Assembly (NCBI GenBank): GCA_013397435.1
Contig: VZRG01001533.1
Span: 68,494 to 132,493 of the forward strand
Length of the DNA stretch: 64,000 bases
Direction of reading: 5' to 3'
Source: Erythrocercus mccallii
Taxonomy: Eukaryota > Chordata > Aves > Passeriformes > Dicruridae
Both the position numbers and the translations under genes were made by a program. Every line of letters begins with the position of its first letter. The first letter of the stretch is position 1. This document shows, piece after piece, positions 12,689 through 26,130 of this stretch. Below the pieces are notes generated by a model. It was not told the origin of the DNA. It saw only the letters and a list, made by a program, of their open reading frames with translations, and searched no databases.

Positions 12689-13832
12689 AATGAGTATTTA
12701 AAATTAACAATATACCCATTTTGGCCTTACTCAGTGTTGTCCAGCTGAGGAGAGAGGATTTTCACTAAGGGTAGGTACAGTTTTCGTCACAAACCCAGCT
12801 GCAGGTTTTTTGGTTGCCTATAATTTGGATGCAGCTGCTGTAGCACATTCCCCGAGTATTTCCTGCAGTGCCTGTCCCTTTAACGTTGAAAATGATGCCT
12901 AAACAGTGCTCTATTTCTTTTTTGACATTAATTCTCCTTAAGACTCTACTAAAACAAAATGGGAAGATACCAACGTTTCTCCCGGGTGAGCGGGATGGAA
13001 AATACTGAGCGTGACACGAAACCTTCCCTCAGCCCCTGTGCAGAGGCAGCTCTTGCTTAATGCCAAGTGCCACATTTCAGTTCATCCCCATCCCTTGCTG
13101 GCTGCTCAGGCCCCTGTGCTGTGAACCCTGTTATCCTGTTTTCCCCTTTGGGTGGCATGCTCTTCCCCGAAGCTCAGTAGGAGACGAGGAACAGGCTTTC
13201 ATTTTGATGCACACAGAGTGAAAATGCATTTATACACAAAAGAGATCAAGCCAGATCCTGCTTTCATGACAACAGGGACTGAAAGTCACTCTCCCTTATT
13301 TTTTAATCTGATTTAATTTGTTTGTGTCATAGTAAGAGGGGTCAGAATCAGACCCCAGGTCTGATTTTCATTGTTTCCTGATGGATTTTGATGCTTGATC
13401 TTTCTTTATTCTTCCCCATCAGAGGAGGGAATGACTTGTGTATTTTTTCCTTTATTTTCCCTCTTCATTTGTCTCTTTCAACATGGAAAATTATGGAACA
13501 TTGCCAGTACATACATAGTAAAGGGCTGCAGACCATTTTGCCATTCATTTTCCTCATTGGATATCAGGACATTTAAACAGTTTCTCCAGCGTGCCACCAG
13601 TCCAGTATGGCAGATAAGAACTATTCTATGCTGCAAAAGTCTGACCCAGGAATGGCCTCCTCACATTTATGTGACACCTTTGTGTTCTACTAAGAGCTGG
13701 AATTACCAGGGATGAAAATCCAGATCTTGACACTGGGGAGACTGGGAAGAGACATCACACCAGTGTCCCGTCCTTTGCTCTTTTCTAAAGGAAAATATTT
13801 TAGTTTCATCAGGCAAGGGGGCAGTTTCACAT
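12689..13832. other. Intron 2 segment, nothing recognised
   Basis: No gene or clear transposon. Around 12823-12839 the string 'tttggatgcagctgct' also occurs inside the unidentified repeat at 13845-13862; this could be a third, very short relic or chance. Confidence 0.4.
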
Positions 13833-13910
13833 CCTCAGTCAGCAGTTTGGATGCAGCTGCTCCATATCAGGGGTGGGAGATTTTAGGAGTCAGGATGGGG
13901 CCAGCACTAC
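13833..13910 (+). repeat. Unidentified dispersed repeat, copy B
   Basis: This is the partner of 2497-2570 in opposite orientation. Identity is high from 'cctcagtcagcagtttgg' to 'gatggggccagcactac' and collapses on both sides, although 'gatcctctggga' just beyond still recalls copy A. The sharp edges suggest a mobile or duplicated block rather than a shared gene. Confidence 0.7.
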
Positions 13911-15022
13911 CCCAGTGCTCCCTCACTAGGGAGATCCTCTGGGACCTTCCTCCAAGGGGTTTCACATCTCCATTCTCCTGGATCCAGCTCACCTGGACAC
14001 AGCATCACCATTCCATAAGAAATGGAAAACTGCTAACAACTGGGAAAGGCAGGAAACAAAGGTAACCCCTTTCAGGGACAGATTTTCAAGCAGGTCTGGA
14101 TAACAAGGAAGTTTCTACCACCAAATCCCACTGGAATCCCACACAAGGCTTGTGTTGAGTTTCTGTACAGGATAGTCCATGTCCAAGCTGGTACAAGGAG
14201 AGCTCTTCCACATTACACCAGAGGCACATCCATGTTCCCAAACCTTTCACTGTGACGAAATCCATGCCAGGGCAACTCCACAAAAGCTTGCTGGCATGGA
14301 GAGCAGCCCTCCTGCCCCTTGACAGTTAAAGGCTGGCGCATGTCCTGAAATGCTGCTTCCTAAACCCTTTTCCTTTTGCTAAATTAAGATGTCCTTGGTG
14401 ACCCCAGAAAAGCTGAATCCCTCCTTAGTTCCTCCCCCAGCCCGCGCCTCAGCGCTGCCTTGAGGAAGCGTCCACGGGGTCGCCAGGGATTGTGTTTCCA
14501 AAGGCCTTGCTCTCCTCCCCTTTCATCCTGCTGCCTTTCAGCTGTCCCCAGTGCCCCCTTTTCCCTGCTGCAGGAGGAGGTGACCGGCCACACTCATCTG
14601 ATCTGTGCTCTCATTATCTCAGCTGCTTCTGTCGTGTCTCCTCCTATTCATGTCCTCTGTGAACTCGAGCACTCCAAACCAGCTCCAACCCTGCAGCCAC
14701 TGAGTCTTGTAGCTCCTCCTGGATGCAAGCCAGACTCTGATCCTGCTGTGGGAGGCACGAGCACCCCGGGCCAAGCAGAGATGGGATAATCCACCCTCTG
14801 TTTGGGATTGTCCTTGAACAACCTCAGTGAAGTGTCAGTCTCCTGTTCAAAATGTTGGCCAGCGCCCACCACATCAGGATTGGCAAAGCTTCCCCACTGT
14901 TCTAAAACCCTCTGCATGAAGATGCCCTGTCCATCACACGCCTCAGTGTTTATTTGTGCTGTCTGAGACATGGGATGAGTTGTCTGGAAATGCCTCTGTC
15001 TCTCCATTGACTTTTCCTGGTG
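13911..15022. other. Intron 2 segment, nothing recognised
   Basis: Long but unremarkable open frames are present on both strands, with no protein similarity that I recognise. Confidence 0.45.
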
Positions 15023-15164
15023 AATCATGGAATGGTTTGAGAGGGAAGAGTCCTTAAAACTCATCTCATTCCAACACCCTGCCATGGGTAGAGACACCTT
15101 CCACTCTCCCAGGTTGCTCAGATCCCATCCAGCCTGGCCCTGAACACTTCCAAGGGTGGGGTTC
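15023..15164 (-). mobile_element. CR1 LINE 3' fragment
   Basis: Reverse-complement CR1 tail: 'aatcatggaatggtttga', then 'cattccaacaccctgccatg', 'gacaccttccactctcccag' and 'cctgaacacttccaaggg'. It is only the last ~140 bases of the element, truncated at its 5' side. Confidence 0.93.
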
Positions 15165-18100
15165 AAACTGAAATGACCGAAGAAGAACATGGTAAGGTGA
15201 ACAGTAGGTAACAGTGGTTTGGCATCCACCAACTCCCCACAAGAGCTCAGAGGGGAACACTGAGTCTCAGCAAGGTGAAGAGAGGAGAAAGGAGGATTGC
15301 TGAAACCTGTTCCTGGCTCCAGGATGAGCAGAATAGCCCACAGTGGCTCCTGCAGAGGAGAAGATGACAGACCAACATGATATGGGCATATTCAAGTGAC
15401 ACAACACAATGAATTTATACCACTGAAGGCCAAACAGGTAAAACAAGCCCCCGACACCCTCCTGATATGTGAAGGGTGCCATGGTCAGTACGAGGACATC
15501 CTAGAACAGCCAGAGAGAGTCACCAACATCCTCAAATGGTAGCAGAAAGAAAACATCACATTTTTACATCATTGAGAAGAAAGCTGGTCTCAACAGACCT
15601 GTATGTACACAGCCCTCATCGGCACGAAAATCCACTTTTTGCTTTCCATAACAGCCTTGCCCCTTTCCCAGGATGCTGACTGCAGATATCTCAGGTTTTA
15701 CCTATTTATGTAGGGAAAGAAGTTGCTGACACCTGTTCCAGAGCTGGAACATTTCTGGCAGCACTTAGGGGAAATCTCAGTCCCTGTATTAAGCAGAGGT
15801 CCACAAACAAATCTCGACTCACTTGGCTAACTGGGGTCTTTGATCCTGCGTGGTGAATTGTCACCACAGACTGGCTCATAAAAACCATCAGAGAGGAGAA
15901 GGACACATGGGAAATGAACCTGGTGGTGGTGTGTGGACTCCAGATGAGGAACAGGATTATTTGTTGACGCTGAGCCCAGCTGGCAGAATCTGCCATGCCC
16001 ATCCTGTTAGAATCCCTCAGGAGTTCTATGTAATATGCCCAATGGGAATGGTTCCTGGACTATGTGAATTTGTTTTCTCGTGCCTGGGAAAGCTTTGGGA
16101 AAGGGCTGGCAGGTAAAACTCTACCAGAGACCAATTTAGCACAATCACCTGAGTGCCAGTGCTTGGGCTCTAACATTGTTTGTGTTACAGTTTGACAAAA
16201 TCTGATCACAGTTCTCTCTTTATCACAACCATGGTCGTATAATCCCTTTCATCATGTTAAAAATAATGTGGAAGACCTTTGGCTCAACTCTTCAGCACCT
16301 GGAGATGAAGCTTCTCATATTATCAGATTTTCCAGGCTGGGCAGAGTAAATTAGTCCAGGTGGCTGCTGTGTCTGGACAGCTCTGGGAGCCCAGGCAAGG
16401 CAGGTAGGGCTTAGGTAAAGTGTAATCCAGATGTGAGGACAGCTTTCTGCCAGAACAAAATGTTAGTTTAGCAGGACAAGATAATCCTTCCAGGAATTTG
16501 GTCTCAGCTATGGTTCCAAAATTATGCCTGAGGAAAATGTTAGTGTGAGTGCATTGCTAGAACTCGAGACAAATCCTGCCTTCTGCAGAGCAGCCTCTCC
16601 TGAAAAAACTCCACCCAGCCACCAGAGCCTCTGATGGGACTCTGATGATAGAGCCCAAGGAAATGACAACACATAAACTCACTTTCCAGGGGGAACAATG
16701 CATGACCGATGTCTAAGAATTCCATTCAGGAATTTGGAGTGAGTTTGGTGATTTGACACGGTCCTAAAGAAGCTGGAGGCAGTCAGGGAACAGAGAGACA
16801 CACACAGCCTTACTTTTGGAGTTCTTATTGGTGTGACATAAATGATGTAAAAGTATTTATAACACAACACTATTTCATTTGAAATGGCTCCTCCATTTTG
16901 AAGCTTCCCCTAAATGTTAAGAAAATGGAATGGAAAGAATTCACTGTTTTCCTCTCAGCAAAAGCAGATTTTTTTTTGCTCATTGAAAGAACCCCCACTT
17001 CAGCAGATGCTACTTTGAGGATGTTCATGCAGAACAGTTCTTTCCTTTGTGATTTTTGGAACCAGAATTCTTATTAATCTTACTGATGGTGTTTTCAATG
17101 TCAGTGTGGGGCTGCATGGATGGTGTTTCCAATTAGAAGAGCTGCTGTTATCACTTAAATTGGGGTTCATGTGGACCAGTAACCCACATTGCAGCAGAAA
17201 GGATTCAAGCACCAAAATCTCTCTAAGATCTTCCCACCACTCCCAAGTTTACTTTTTCCCGGTGCATCCTCTGGATATCATAATCCCACAAATCCCTGAC
17301 TCTCAGGTGGGCAGGGATGTCACTGAAGCGGATAGAGACACCCAGAACCAACAGCCATGAGCCTCTCTGTCTTCTAATGACCCACAGACATGAAGGAGAG
17401 ATGGTCTGCTCTGAGCTTGGTCTAAATCCCTCCAGGCACCAATCACCTGGGTTAATTCTGCATTAGAAATGTGCTGGGAAAGCAGCAGCCTGGATTTCCC
17501 GGACACAGATTAGCTTGTTTGGAAATAGAGCATGAGAACTGCTCTTCATGTCTATTTTTGTCAAAAGCTGCATGAATTGCCACTCTTTTCAGGCCGAGGT
17601 GCCCTCTGCACAGTCATCACTGTAATTATAAAGACTTTTGAGTTAAATCCCCGTTAATCTGAAGCCTTTACGTGCTGTCTCAGAATGACACTGAAAAAGA
17701 TCCCCACCTGAGCCCCTAGAAGTGAACAGCCACAGATGAGAGGATGTGAAGCTCCTCGAGAGACCCCAAGAGGTTTCATTGGAAATGCTCCACCAGGATG
17801 TTCTGACAACACCTCCAGCAAGGACAGGATTTAACTCTGTGCAAGCAGACCAAAATCACTCTTTGTAGTCAATGTTAGAGGGCAGGGGAATCACACAACC
17901 CTGGCTCAACCTGACAGGAACACAACCATCTCTAGAATCTTCCATTGCTATTTCCTGCTGAGAACGTCATTTTTATCCCTTTGTTAATTAAAATAATCTT
18001 CCTAGAACAACAGGCACAAAACCCCCACCCTAAACATGGTTACTTCAACTGGTAAGAATAAGATGGCAAAATCCAAGAGGGGTTCTTCTTGGAGGAAAAA

Positions 18101-21100
18101 ATCACATTTCACATTCAACAGCTGGTTCTTTGTGAAGGGCACTTTAGTTGCAACTTCTAGTGGGCAATTCTTTGCTAAGATTTTTGAGTGTATCAAATCC
18201 AGCAGAGGTGCTTCCAGTCTGAATCCTGAAAATATCAGAAGGAGCCTCCTACGCTGAGATTTTTTCAGACCTAATGATATTTGAACTCTACTGTTAGGAA
18301 CCCTTAGAAAACACACCTTAAGGAACTACTAGAATGCATTGAAATGGTGAAAAAAAAAACAAACCCAAACCCTTTTGCTAAGGAAAAACAACACATGGCT
18401 CCATTTAGCACAAAATCTTTTCCCACCCACTTCTATCTTCAGAATAGGGATGTTTGGCATGAAACAACAGGACTCCACAAACATGTACAATATATGTGCA
18501 TTTTAACACCGCAATCTGACATCTATTACAGCACCTCTATCCTGTCAGTCTTTTTTTTTTTCTGTTTTAATTCAGATGAGGACTGAAGCCATGGGGAAAA
18601 TGTAAACCTGCCTACCACAAGTTGAAAGGATGTTTTAATCCTGTAAGTGGAGGCTAAAATACTCTGAAAAAGAAGGAAGCAGCACCTCAGTGCTGGAAAG
18701 GAAAGCCCAAAGAGTTCCACTGTCTGCTTTGGAGAGCGACCATAAGGATCCCTTTTTCCTTAGTGCAAATCTGGGGCAGCTTTGGACTCTGTGCCCAGAA
18801 ATCAGTAACTAAGCCAAGCCTAATTCTGTTGACTGCTGTGTTCTGTCCCAGCCTCTGAACCAGGGTGGCCCAGAGTGCTTGGTGGGAATTGTTCTCACCA
18901 TCACCTGAGCCAAGCATGGGAATTGTTTGGGTTGGTGTTGGCTGCCGGGAGCGAACAACGTGCCAAGGGCTGTGCTGATAAAGTGAAGCAGAGCACGAAC
19001 AAGATCTGGTGGCTGTGCTCATGTTCTGATGTGTTTTGGTTTATCAGCAGGGATGAAACCCAACACACTTGTCCCCGGATTGGGAAAGCAACATCTCCTG
19101 CCAGGGCTTCGTGAGGGAACTTCCTGCTAAAAACACAACTCCCACGGGCTGTGCCTCGGAGATGAAACATCAAGGGAATTCTTCAAAGGGTCTGTGACAG
19201 CACCAAACAGGGATCCTGCTAAACTCCTCTGGTAGATGGCTTGGCCTGGACACAGAAAGCCTGCAGACAATTAGGGAAATAACTTTGTCCCAGTTCTGGG
19301 AATGATTTTGACCTGATGGGAAGGAGGAAGAGACCCAGTTCGGATCACACTCACTGGCCAAAGAAAGAGGTCTCCATCCAGAGACGTGTCAGCAGTGCAC
19401 ACTTTGTAACCTTTATGGTTTATAAACCTTTGACATTGTGTAGGGGACCTTTGGTGGAAATGCCTCAGCACAATCCCAGCGGAGGGGATTGGTCTCCGGA
19501 AAAGAAGGAGCGTCTCAACATTCCTGGAGAGTACACAGGGCTGGCATCAATGAGGCGAGTCTGGCAGAGTGTTCCTGCGAGGGGGAGTGACAAAGTGACA
19601 AAAACGGATGTGGTGCAGCTGGTGCTGTCTCGCAGTGGGGTAGCTGAAGGCACCAGGGACACTGATTTCCAAGGATAACAGCAGGAAACTCTTCCTTCCT
19701 CTGCTTCCCACGTTTTTGTACACTCTGCAAAGACCTATGTGATTGGCAGTAGGTCAGAACTTGGTGTCCACACATTACGTCGTGCTCATCGTGCTTTATC
19801 TCCTTTTTGCTTTTTGCAAGCATTTTTGGGACCCTGATGTACATCAGGCAGGGGCTCCTGTGACTGGTGGCTGTGCCCCCTCAGTGACCTTCTGTGTGGA
19901 GACATGGATGTTCTGAGGGCACTGAGAGCATGAGGTTGGTCAAATGCCACTTAGGACAAAAGCCATTTCTGGAGATTTCTACTGACTCAGTAATTTTGCT
20001 GCATGCCCAGACTCAGAGCTCTCATCCCAAGCTAATCATTAAAAAAAAAAAAAAATTAATGGTTTCTGAAGTGAGAGAATTCTTTCCTTCAGAATTCATC
20101 GATTTTGAGTTGCATCAACCTGAACTGCTCCACGTCCATCAGAGGCAGAAGCACAGAGCAGTCCCTGCCCAGCAGGGCATCTTTTCCATGTTTTTTTGCA
20201 CATCCCAGAGCCTATGTGCTCTCTGTTTATCTGTGCTCTCCTAGATTCCTGACAAGAATCCTGCACTAGAGCAACCTAAAGCTAAAAAGAATTGAATTCC
20301 CATGTATTTCACTAACCAACAGCACCTTTTCCTATGCTCTAATCCCAAACCTCCCATGAGAGGTGTAGCTCCAGAAAGCCTTCAGCATGGAATTTCCCAA
20401 AAAAAGTCTGAATTTCCTACCTGGAATCTGCTTGACAAGAACCCAAAGAACCTCTCTCCATGCCTCAGTTTCCTGGCTGGCTCCCAGCTCCCAGGAACAG
20501 CATGAGCTAATGCTGTTGTAGTGCTCTGATGATGTAACCCCTTCCCAGTGATTACCACAGTCTGACAAAGCCTAAAATTGGCAGCACTGGCCCCTTGCCA
20601 GCGCTGTCCCGTGAATGGTGACTCATCTTTCCTGGCTGTGCCGTGTCCTGTGTGTGACGGTGACACGTGGGACGGAACAGACGGGGCTTCATCAGCACTC
20701 CAAAAATAAGAGCCAGAGACATGGCAAGGTGGTGGTGGACACAGAAGCTGCAGGTGGGGATGGGCGAAGGGATGACGTCTCTCTTTGGGCTGGCTCCAAA
20801 TCCCATTAGGAAAAAGGGGGAAAAAAAAAAAAAAAAAGCTGTTCCTGGCTCCGAGGGCTGCTGGATCCCACGGCGCTGGGACAATACGGCTGATGATGGG
20901 ACAAGCTGTCCCATGCCAGCGTGCCTCAGGCTTGGCCTGCTCTCAGCATGCCAGGGCAAGGCGTCCTCAGTGCCACTGCCAACTGTGGAGATGGCTTTTT
21001 GATGCTGCTGGGAGTTGGCCAGGGACCAGAGGCTCGTTTCCAGCAGGGCACCAAATTGCTCCCTGTCATCCGGCTTTGGTGGGAAGGCAGGAACAGAGCC

Positions 21101-24100
21101 ATATGCCCCAGTCTGGCAGAGCACTGGAGTCATATGAGTGGCCTCCCAGGCGAGCTGATTATGAGTTCAGAGCTCTCTGGGCCTCCTTGGGCTGCTAGGG
21201 AACATTTAAAGGGAAAATGTGGTGGAGTCAGGACAAATTTTCAGGGCAGATCATCCCAGATCCTCCCTGCCCAGCAAGTACACGACTGGTGGGGTCCCTT
21301 TCTCATGTGGCAATGAGCAACTGCTTTTCTGCTTGTGCCTCTTGTGTCACAGGAAACCAGCCCTGGGTGATGGATGTCTCCCACTCCTTTTAATCCCCAA
21401 GGAATGACATGAGAAAAAAGGAAAAAAAAAGAATATCTGCCTTTGGGCAAAGTTTTAGCATCTCTTTTTCCTCATGAGCTGTCTCAGAAGCTGAGCCAAA
21501 GCCCAGAGTGTGGCTCTGGTAGATCTTGTCCCAACCCCATCCCCTGTTACTGGGGACTTTATAAGGCAAAGACTTCTTCAGTCATACAGTGAAGTTCTCT
21601 TGGTGGATCTTAGGAAAAATGCACCAGTCGGGAAGAAGATTTCTTCCCATTTTTTGCAGAAATGGGACTTTCCCACACAGAATCTGCAGATGCCACATTG
21701 AATTTTGCAATGGTTCCCATGGGATCTTGTGTTTGTGTAGAATGAACCCTGGGTTTTTTATGAGGTTATGGGACTCTGCATAAATGAGGACAATTCCGTG
21801 TAGTGAGTTCACAGACATTGGGTTCAGGGGTTTGGGTTCCTGTTTGAACACTTTTGGACACTCCTGTTTGGCCCAGGCCAGCATGAAGGGTCTTGCACTT
21901 TTAGTGCTCCTTCAAGTGGTGAAAAGGATGAAATTCCAAATCTCCAAATCTCATGAGTATTTTTTCCACTTGCACTGGAGATTTGGGGATTTTAGTCTCC
22001 TCAGTTATATTCAGGCCAGTGTTGATGTCACTTGAAAATCACATTTTTGATCACCTGCAGGCTGAAGGTCCCTTTCTAACTCAGCTGACCCACTGAGTCT
22101 TCTAAACTAAGTGACAGGGAAAATCATCTTTAGTTTGCCCGTGCAAAAAGGGATCATGAATGATAATAAATGCTCCCCAGACATGGTAAAGACAAGGGAG
22201 AACATGTTAAAAAATAGGACTTTTCTTTGAGAGAGACAATGGGGACATGATTTGCAAATTCCTCCAGGGCAACTCTACAGCCAGCACACCTCCGTAGCTG
22301 AGATGTCTGAAATCCATTTTAATGCCTATTTTTTATCACTCTGCTTAAAAAAAAGACCCCCCCCCAACCCTCAAAAGTTAATGTTGCTTTTCCTTAAATA
22401 ATGTTGCTTTTCCTAAACACATGAGCAGCTTCAGCCTACTTTTGAGGGCTGTGAAGAGTGCAGACACCCCCCAAAATCCCGGAGATTCCAGCAGGACTTT
22501 GCAAAAGGAAGGCTTACGCTGCAAATCTCTTTCAGATCAACTGTAGGGTTATCGATGGGATGGACACAGCGTCTGTGGAGAGCTGTGGCTTTTTTTGGAG
22601 GGAAAGACCCTGTGCTGAAAACTGCAGCCTCACACAGGCAGAAATCTTTGCGTAAAGAACTCGTGACATGAGTGGAAGGACGTTGGGGCTTCTGCTAAAT
22701 CTCATTAAGCTTTAAAGGAGCCACGTGAAATTAAAAAAAAAAAAAGTGGAAGCAAACCTCTTTAAGAGGAGATTTATGCCAGAAACACTGGAATCCCTCT
22801 CATCTCCCTGCCTGCCTAGAGGTTGGGTGTCTCCTTTAAGCTGGTTTGATCTGCTCCTTCCCTCTCGGTGCAGAGGAAGCAGCACCTCTGTGGGGTGAAG
22901 GGGGTTAAGGATGGTTTGTTCTGCAAGGAGTGAGGTGCATTATCTGTTTGGATTATGATTATGGAATGAGGATCTGGGTTGCTGAGCTTTTTCTGTTGTT
23001 AATGTTACTTTTTCCCCTGCAAATAAGTGATTTAAATTAGGGGAAGTCCTCTGGCCATTGTTGCCCAGGAGTTTGAGAGACGAACGCCCTTTTATCCTCC
23101 CCTAAACCTCAGACAGAGGGTGACTGAGGGACAATGCTGCATTGCCTCCAGCATCCCTTTCCCTCCTTCAGCCTAACCCTAATGATAGGTCTAAACGCAT
23201 CAGATTTCCTGGAGGAAGGTGCTGCTGGAGGTTGAACATCTCATCCCGCCTCCTTCAGCTGCTCTGGACACGAGCTGCTCCACGTGTTGGATCCATCCTT
23301 TTTCCCTCACCTTCTCTTGGCTCTGTTTTGGGCCCACCCAGCTGTGGTTGTAGCAGATGAATCCTTCACAGAGGGCCTGCCTACCAACAGCAGCTCCTTC
23401 CTTATGGACATTCAGGAGCTGATGTTGTTCCATTTGCTCCACCAGCCAAAGAGTTCTAGCTCAGGCTCTCAACATTCACCTTCCACTGCCCACCTGATGG
23501 AGTACAAAGAGCTCTCCCCTCTTCTCCCTCAGTGCTCTTATCTGCTGTTCCTCAGACAAGGGCAGCTAAGCTGGGATCTGCTCTTCCTTGTGCTGAGGAT
23601 ATGATGAAGGAATGAATCCTGACCTTCATGAAATCCTAGGGATCCTATCCCAAGCTTTACTGAGCCTGGATCCTGACCTCAAATTCCAGCTCTAGCACTT
23701 CTGCTGCTGGACATTCTCACTTTGGGATGAAACTGCTACATTCTTTGAGTGCTGAAGAAACAACAGACACAGGTCCCACCCCGTCCTCTCACACAGGTTC
23801 CTCTCATGATCAAATAGTTCTTGCAAGGCATGGTTAGATTTTCCTTTCTTCTACCCACCCAACAGATTGAAACCCGGGAAATTAAGCATTATCCTGATTG
23901 TATCCCTTTCTACTCGTCCTTCCAAGATCAGCCCTTTCTACCACCACGCTGCATGGCAGAAATGCTTCAGAGGAGATGCTCTGGGTCTGAGCAAAGACCT
24001 CCAGTGTGTTCACTCTTCTTTCCTCAACAGCTCCCTTAGCACAGGAATTAGGAGACAAAAGCCAAGCCTCCTGATAGCCATTCCAATAACTCCCTTTCTA

Positions 24101-24592
24101 AAGCTCCTTAAATAGAAGTTGACCTATTTGGGGAAAAGTGGAGCCTGAGCTTGGCATTATAATCTAAAGAGCGGGGAGGGCTGGGGCTTGGAGGAGGGAG
24201 GGATGTATGCCACAGGAAATGGTGAACTGACCTCGTCTGGCACTAAATGAATCCATAAGAGTCTTTGGGGGATGTATGGAAGCAGCTGGAGTCTGGACAC
24301 ACCAGCAGAGGTTGTACCTGGTCTTTTAAGCCCTTCCCTGGGCTGTTTTTCCAGTGTGCATCCCTCAGGGATGCAGCTGATGCTGTCCCTGTTTAAAGGC
24401 AGAACTGGTCCCTTCCTGTGGGGAGCCACGCTCCCACAGACTCAATGAGCTAAGAGAGACTTGATTTGATTTTTAAACACACTGCCTTCCTAAGAGTATC
24501 CGTCTCCCTTTGCTTTCCGCCTGCTTTAAGGGAAAATCTTCAATATTCCCTTTCACAACGGCTCCTCTCAGCATTTAATTTGCTTTTGTATA
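15165..24592. other. Intron 2 segment, no gene and no clear transposon
   Basis: This 9.4 kb stretch has no recognised exon, RNA gene or CR1 copy. Simple A-runs occur at about 20040-20055 and 20821-20837. The block at 17500-17700 is AT-rich with low-repeat, regulatory-looking sequence (see findings). Confidence 0.5.
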
Positions 24593-25195
24593 ATTACGGA
24601 CCGACTGGGAGGAGAAGGAGGAAGAGGAGGAGGAGGAAGAAGAGAGAAGCACCGAACGGGCATGGAGGAGCTCTAGGAAACCTTGCACCGGAGTCAAGGA
24701 GCGTTGAGCGAGCTCCGGTGCTCTCATCCATCAGCGCCCGCATCCCTGGCACAGGCGGGGAGGGATGCAGGGAGACGATGCGCTGGGGACCCGGCGAGCT
24801 CGGCTGCTGGAGCGTGGCAAGCAAAGAGCCCTCCGGGGCTCGGGGAGGCAGGCAGGGACGTGCGCTGCCTTGGAAGAGAGCGCAGCCGGCTCGGCGCGCT
24901 GGAGGAGCAGAGGAACTGCAAAGCCAAGGAAGGGAGGGGAGGGGGAAATGTTGGAAAAAAATGATGCAGCTCCTTCAGTGGATTAGGCGGCCGCGCCTGG
25001 AAGTGGCAAAGTGGAAGAGCCACGGATTTGAAAGCCCGGAGGGATTATTCTCCCGCGTTGTCTGACTCGCAGCGCAACAGAGGCCAACAAACTTCACCCG
25101 GCGCTTTCTGCGGCGAGTCCAACAATCTGCAGAACGCCCTGGCAAACCTCCCGGGCTCTGATTTCTGCATTTTCGGTCGGGTTAATAACGTTAGA
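24593..25195. promoter_or_regulatory. CpG island within XKR6 intron 2
   Basis: I count roughly 45 CpG in about 600 bases at about 60% GC, far above the surrounding sequence. It starts beside an AT-rich edge ('gtataattacgg') and a polypurine tract at about 24607-24652. The densest part is about 24710-24900. Open frames through it are long on several frames, as expected of GC-rich DNA, and resemble nothing known. It could be an internal promoter, an enhancer or the start of a non-coding transcript. Confidence 0.6.
24607..24652. repeat. Polypurine (GGA/GAA) tract
   Basis: About 45 bases of almost pure G and A on the plus strand, built from GGA, GAA and GAG triplets. Such tracts can form triplex DNA; here it marks the left edge of the CpG island. 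Confidence 0.9.
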
Positions 25196-26020
25196 AGCAG
25201 CAGGAAAAGGGGGCTGGCAAATGTGAGCCATTCTAGCAGGAGTTGTAGAAAGGCATATTCATCATGTCAGCACTTTGGAGGCCTGGAGAGCTCCTGATGA
25301 GAGGTTTCAAGAAAAGACTGCATAAATAGGAGTGAGGCCTCTAGAAACAACTGTGATGGACATGCTGGAAATACAGAGCAAAGGGAGGGTTTCTGGCCTT
25401 CCTTGGTGCCGTAAATAGTGGTGACCTTGGCAAAACCAGCACAGTTTAATCCCAAAGCAAATTCCAATTTCCGTTCCCACCTCAGCTCCAAAAACTCCTC
25501 AGAAATGACACACCCCAATGAGGCTGGCTTTGGGAAGCTGAATGTCACCCATGGTGCATGAACAGAGCAGGGCTGGATAACCCAGCAGCTCCACTCTTGG
25601 TCCTTGGAAAGGATGACTGTCCCTCAGGCTGGTCACCCTCAGGCTGCCAGCATGGCCATGGGCTGGGAGAGCTGCTCATGCCAGGGCTGGGAAAGGGCCG
25701 TGTCCCTCTCACCTGGGACAGATGCCCCGTGCTCAGCACATCACAGCAGTGGCAGGCACCAGAAATGGCAAAACATTTCCTGTGGTGGCTTCTAAGCCTC
25801 ATCTCATCTGTTTGCCTTTGCAATTAAACCCCCACTACATCCCTGTCCCTACATAGTCCCCTCCACTGCCTTCCCCTTTGCTTTTCCTGGGCTTGGTGAG
25901 AACCATGGTACCAATGACAAGACCTTAATTCCTGGGCGCTCATCAGAAAAGGTCCTACAGCATTTAGCTGTTAAAAACCCCCTTTTTTACACTTGACACC
26001 AGCAGAGCATTGCATAGGCA
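25196..26020. other. Intron 2 segment, nothing recognised
   Basis: No gene or repeat identified. Confidence 0.45.
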
Positions 26021-26130
26021 TTGAACCATTTGTCCTCACAACACAAACTCAAATCTGGCCAGTTTTATCACCCTACTTATGCAAGGAGGGAAACTGAGGC
26101 AGGGAATGGTCGTGTTCACCCAGTGCCAAG
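26021..26130 (-). mobile_element. Probable MIR relic
   Basis: The string 'ttgaaccatttgtcctcaca' followed, after diverged sequence, by 'ggagggaaactgaggcaggg' and 'ttcacccagtgccaag' matches the order of MIR blocks in reverse complement. The middle is degraded. It sits about 300 bases from the exon 2 donor. Confidence 0.6.

Noticed and set aside
20821..20837. Poly(A) run as the tail of a processed pseudogene
   Set aside because: No gene-like sequence precedes the run on the plus strand and no flanking direct repeats were seen.
24466..25065. 199-codon plus-strand frame rich in Arg and Lys
   Set aside because: The basic run comes from the GGA/GAA tract and the rest from the CpG island; several overlapping frames are equally open.
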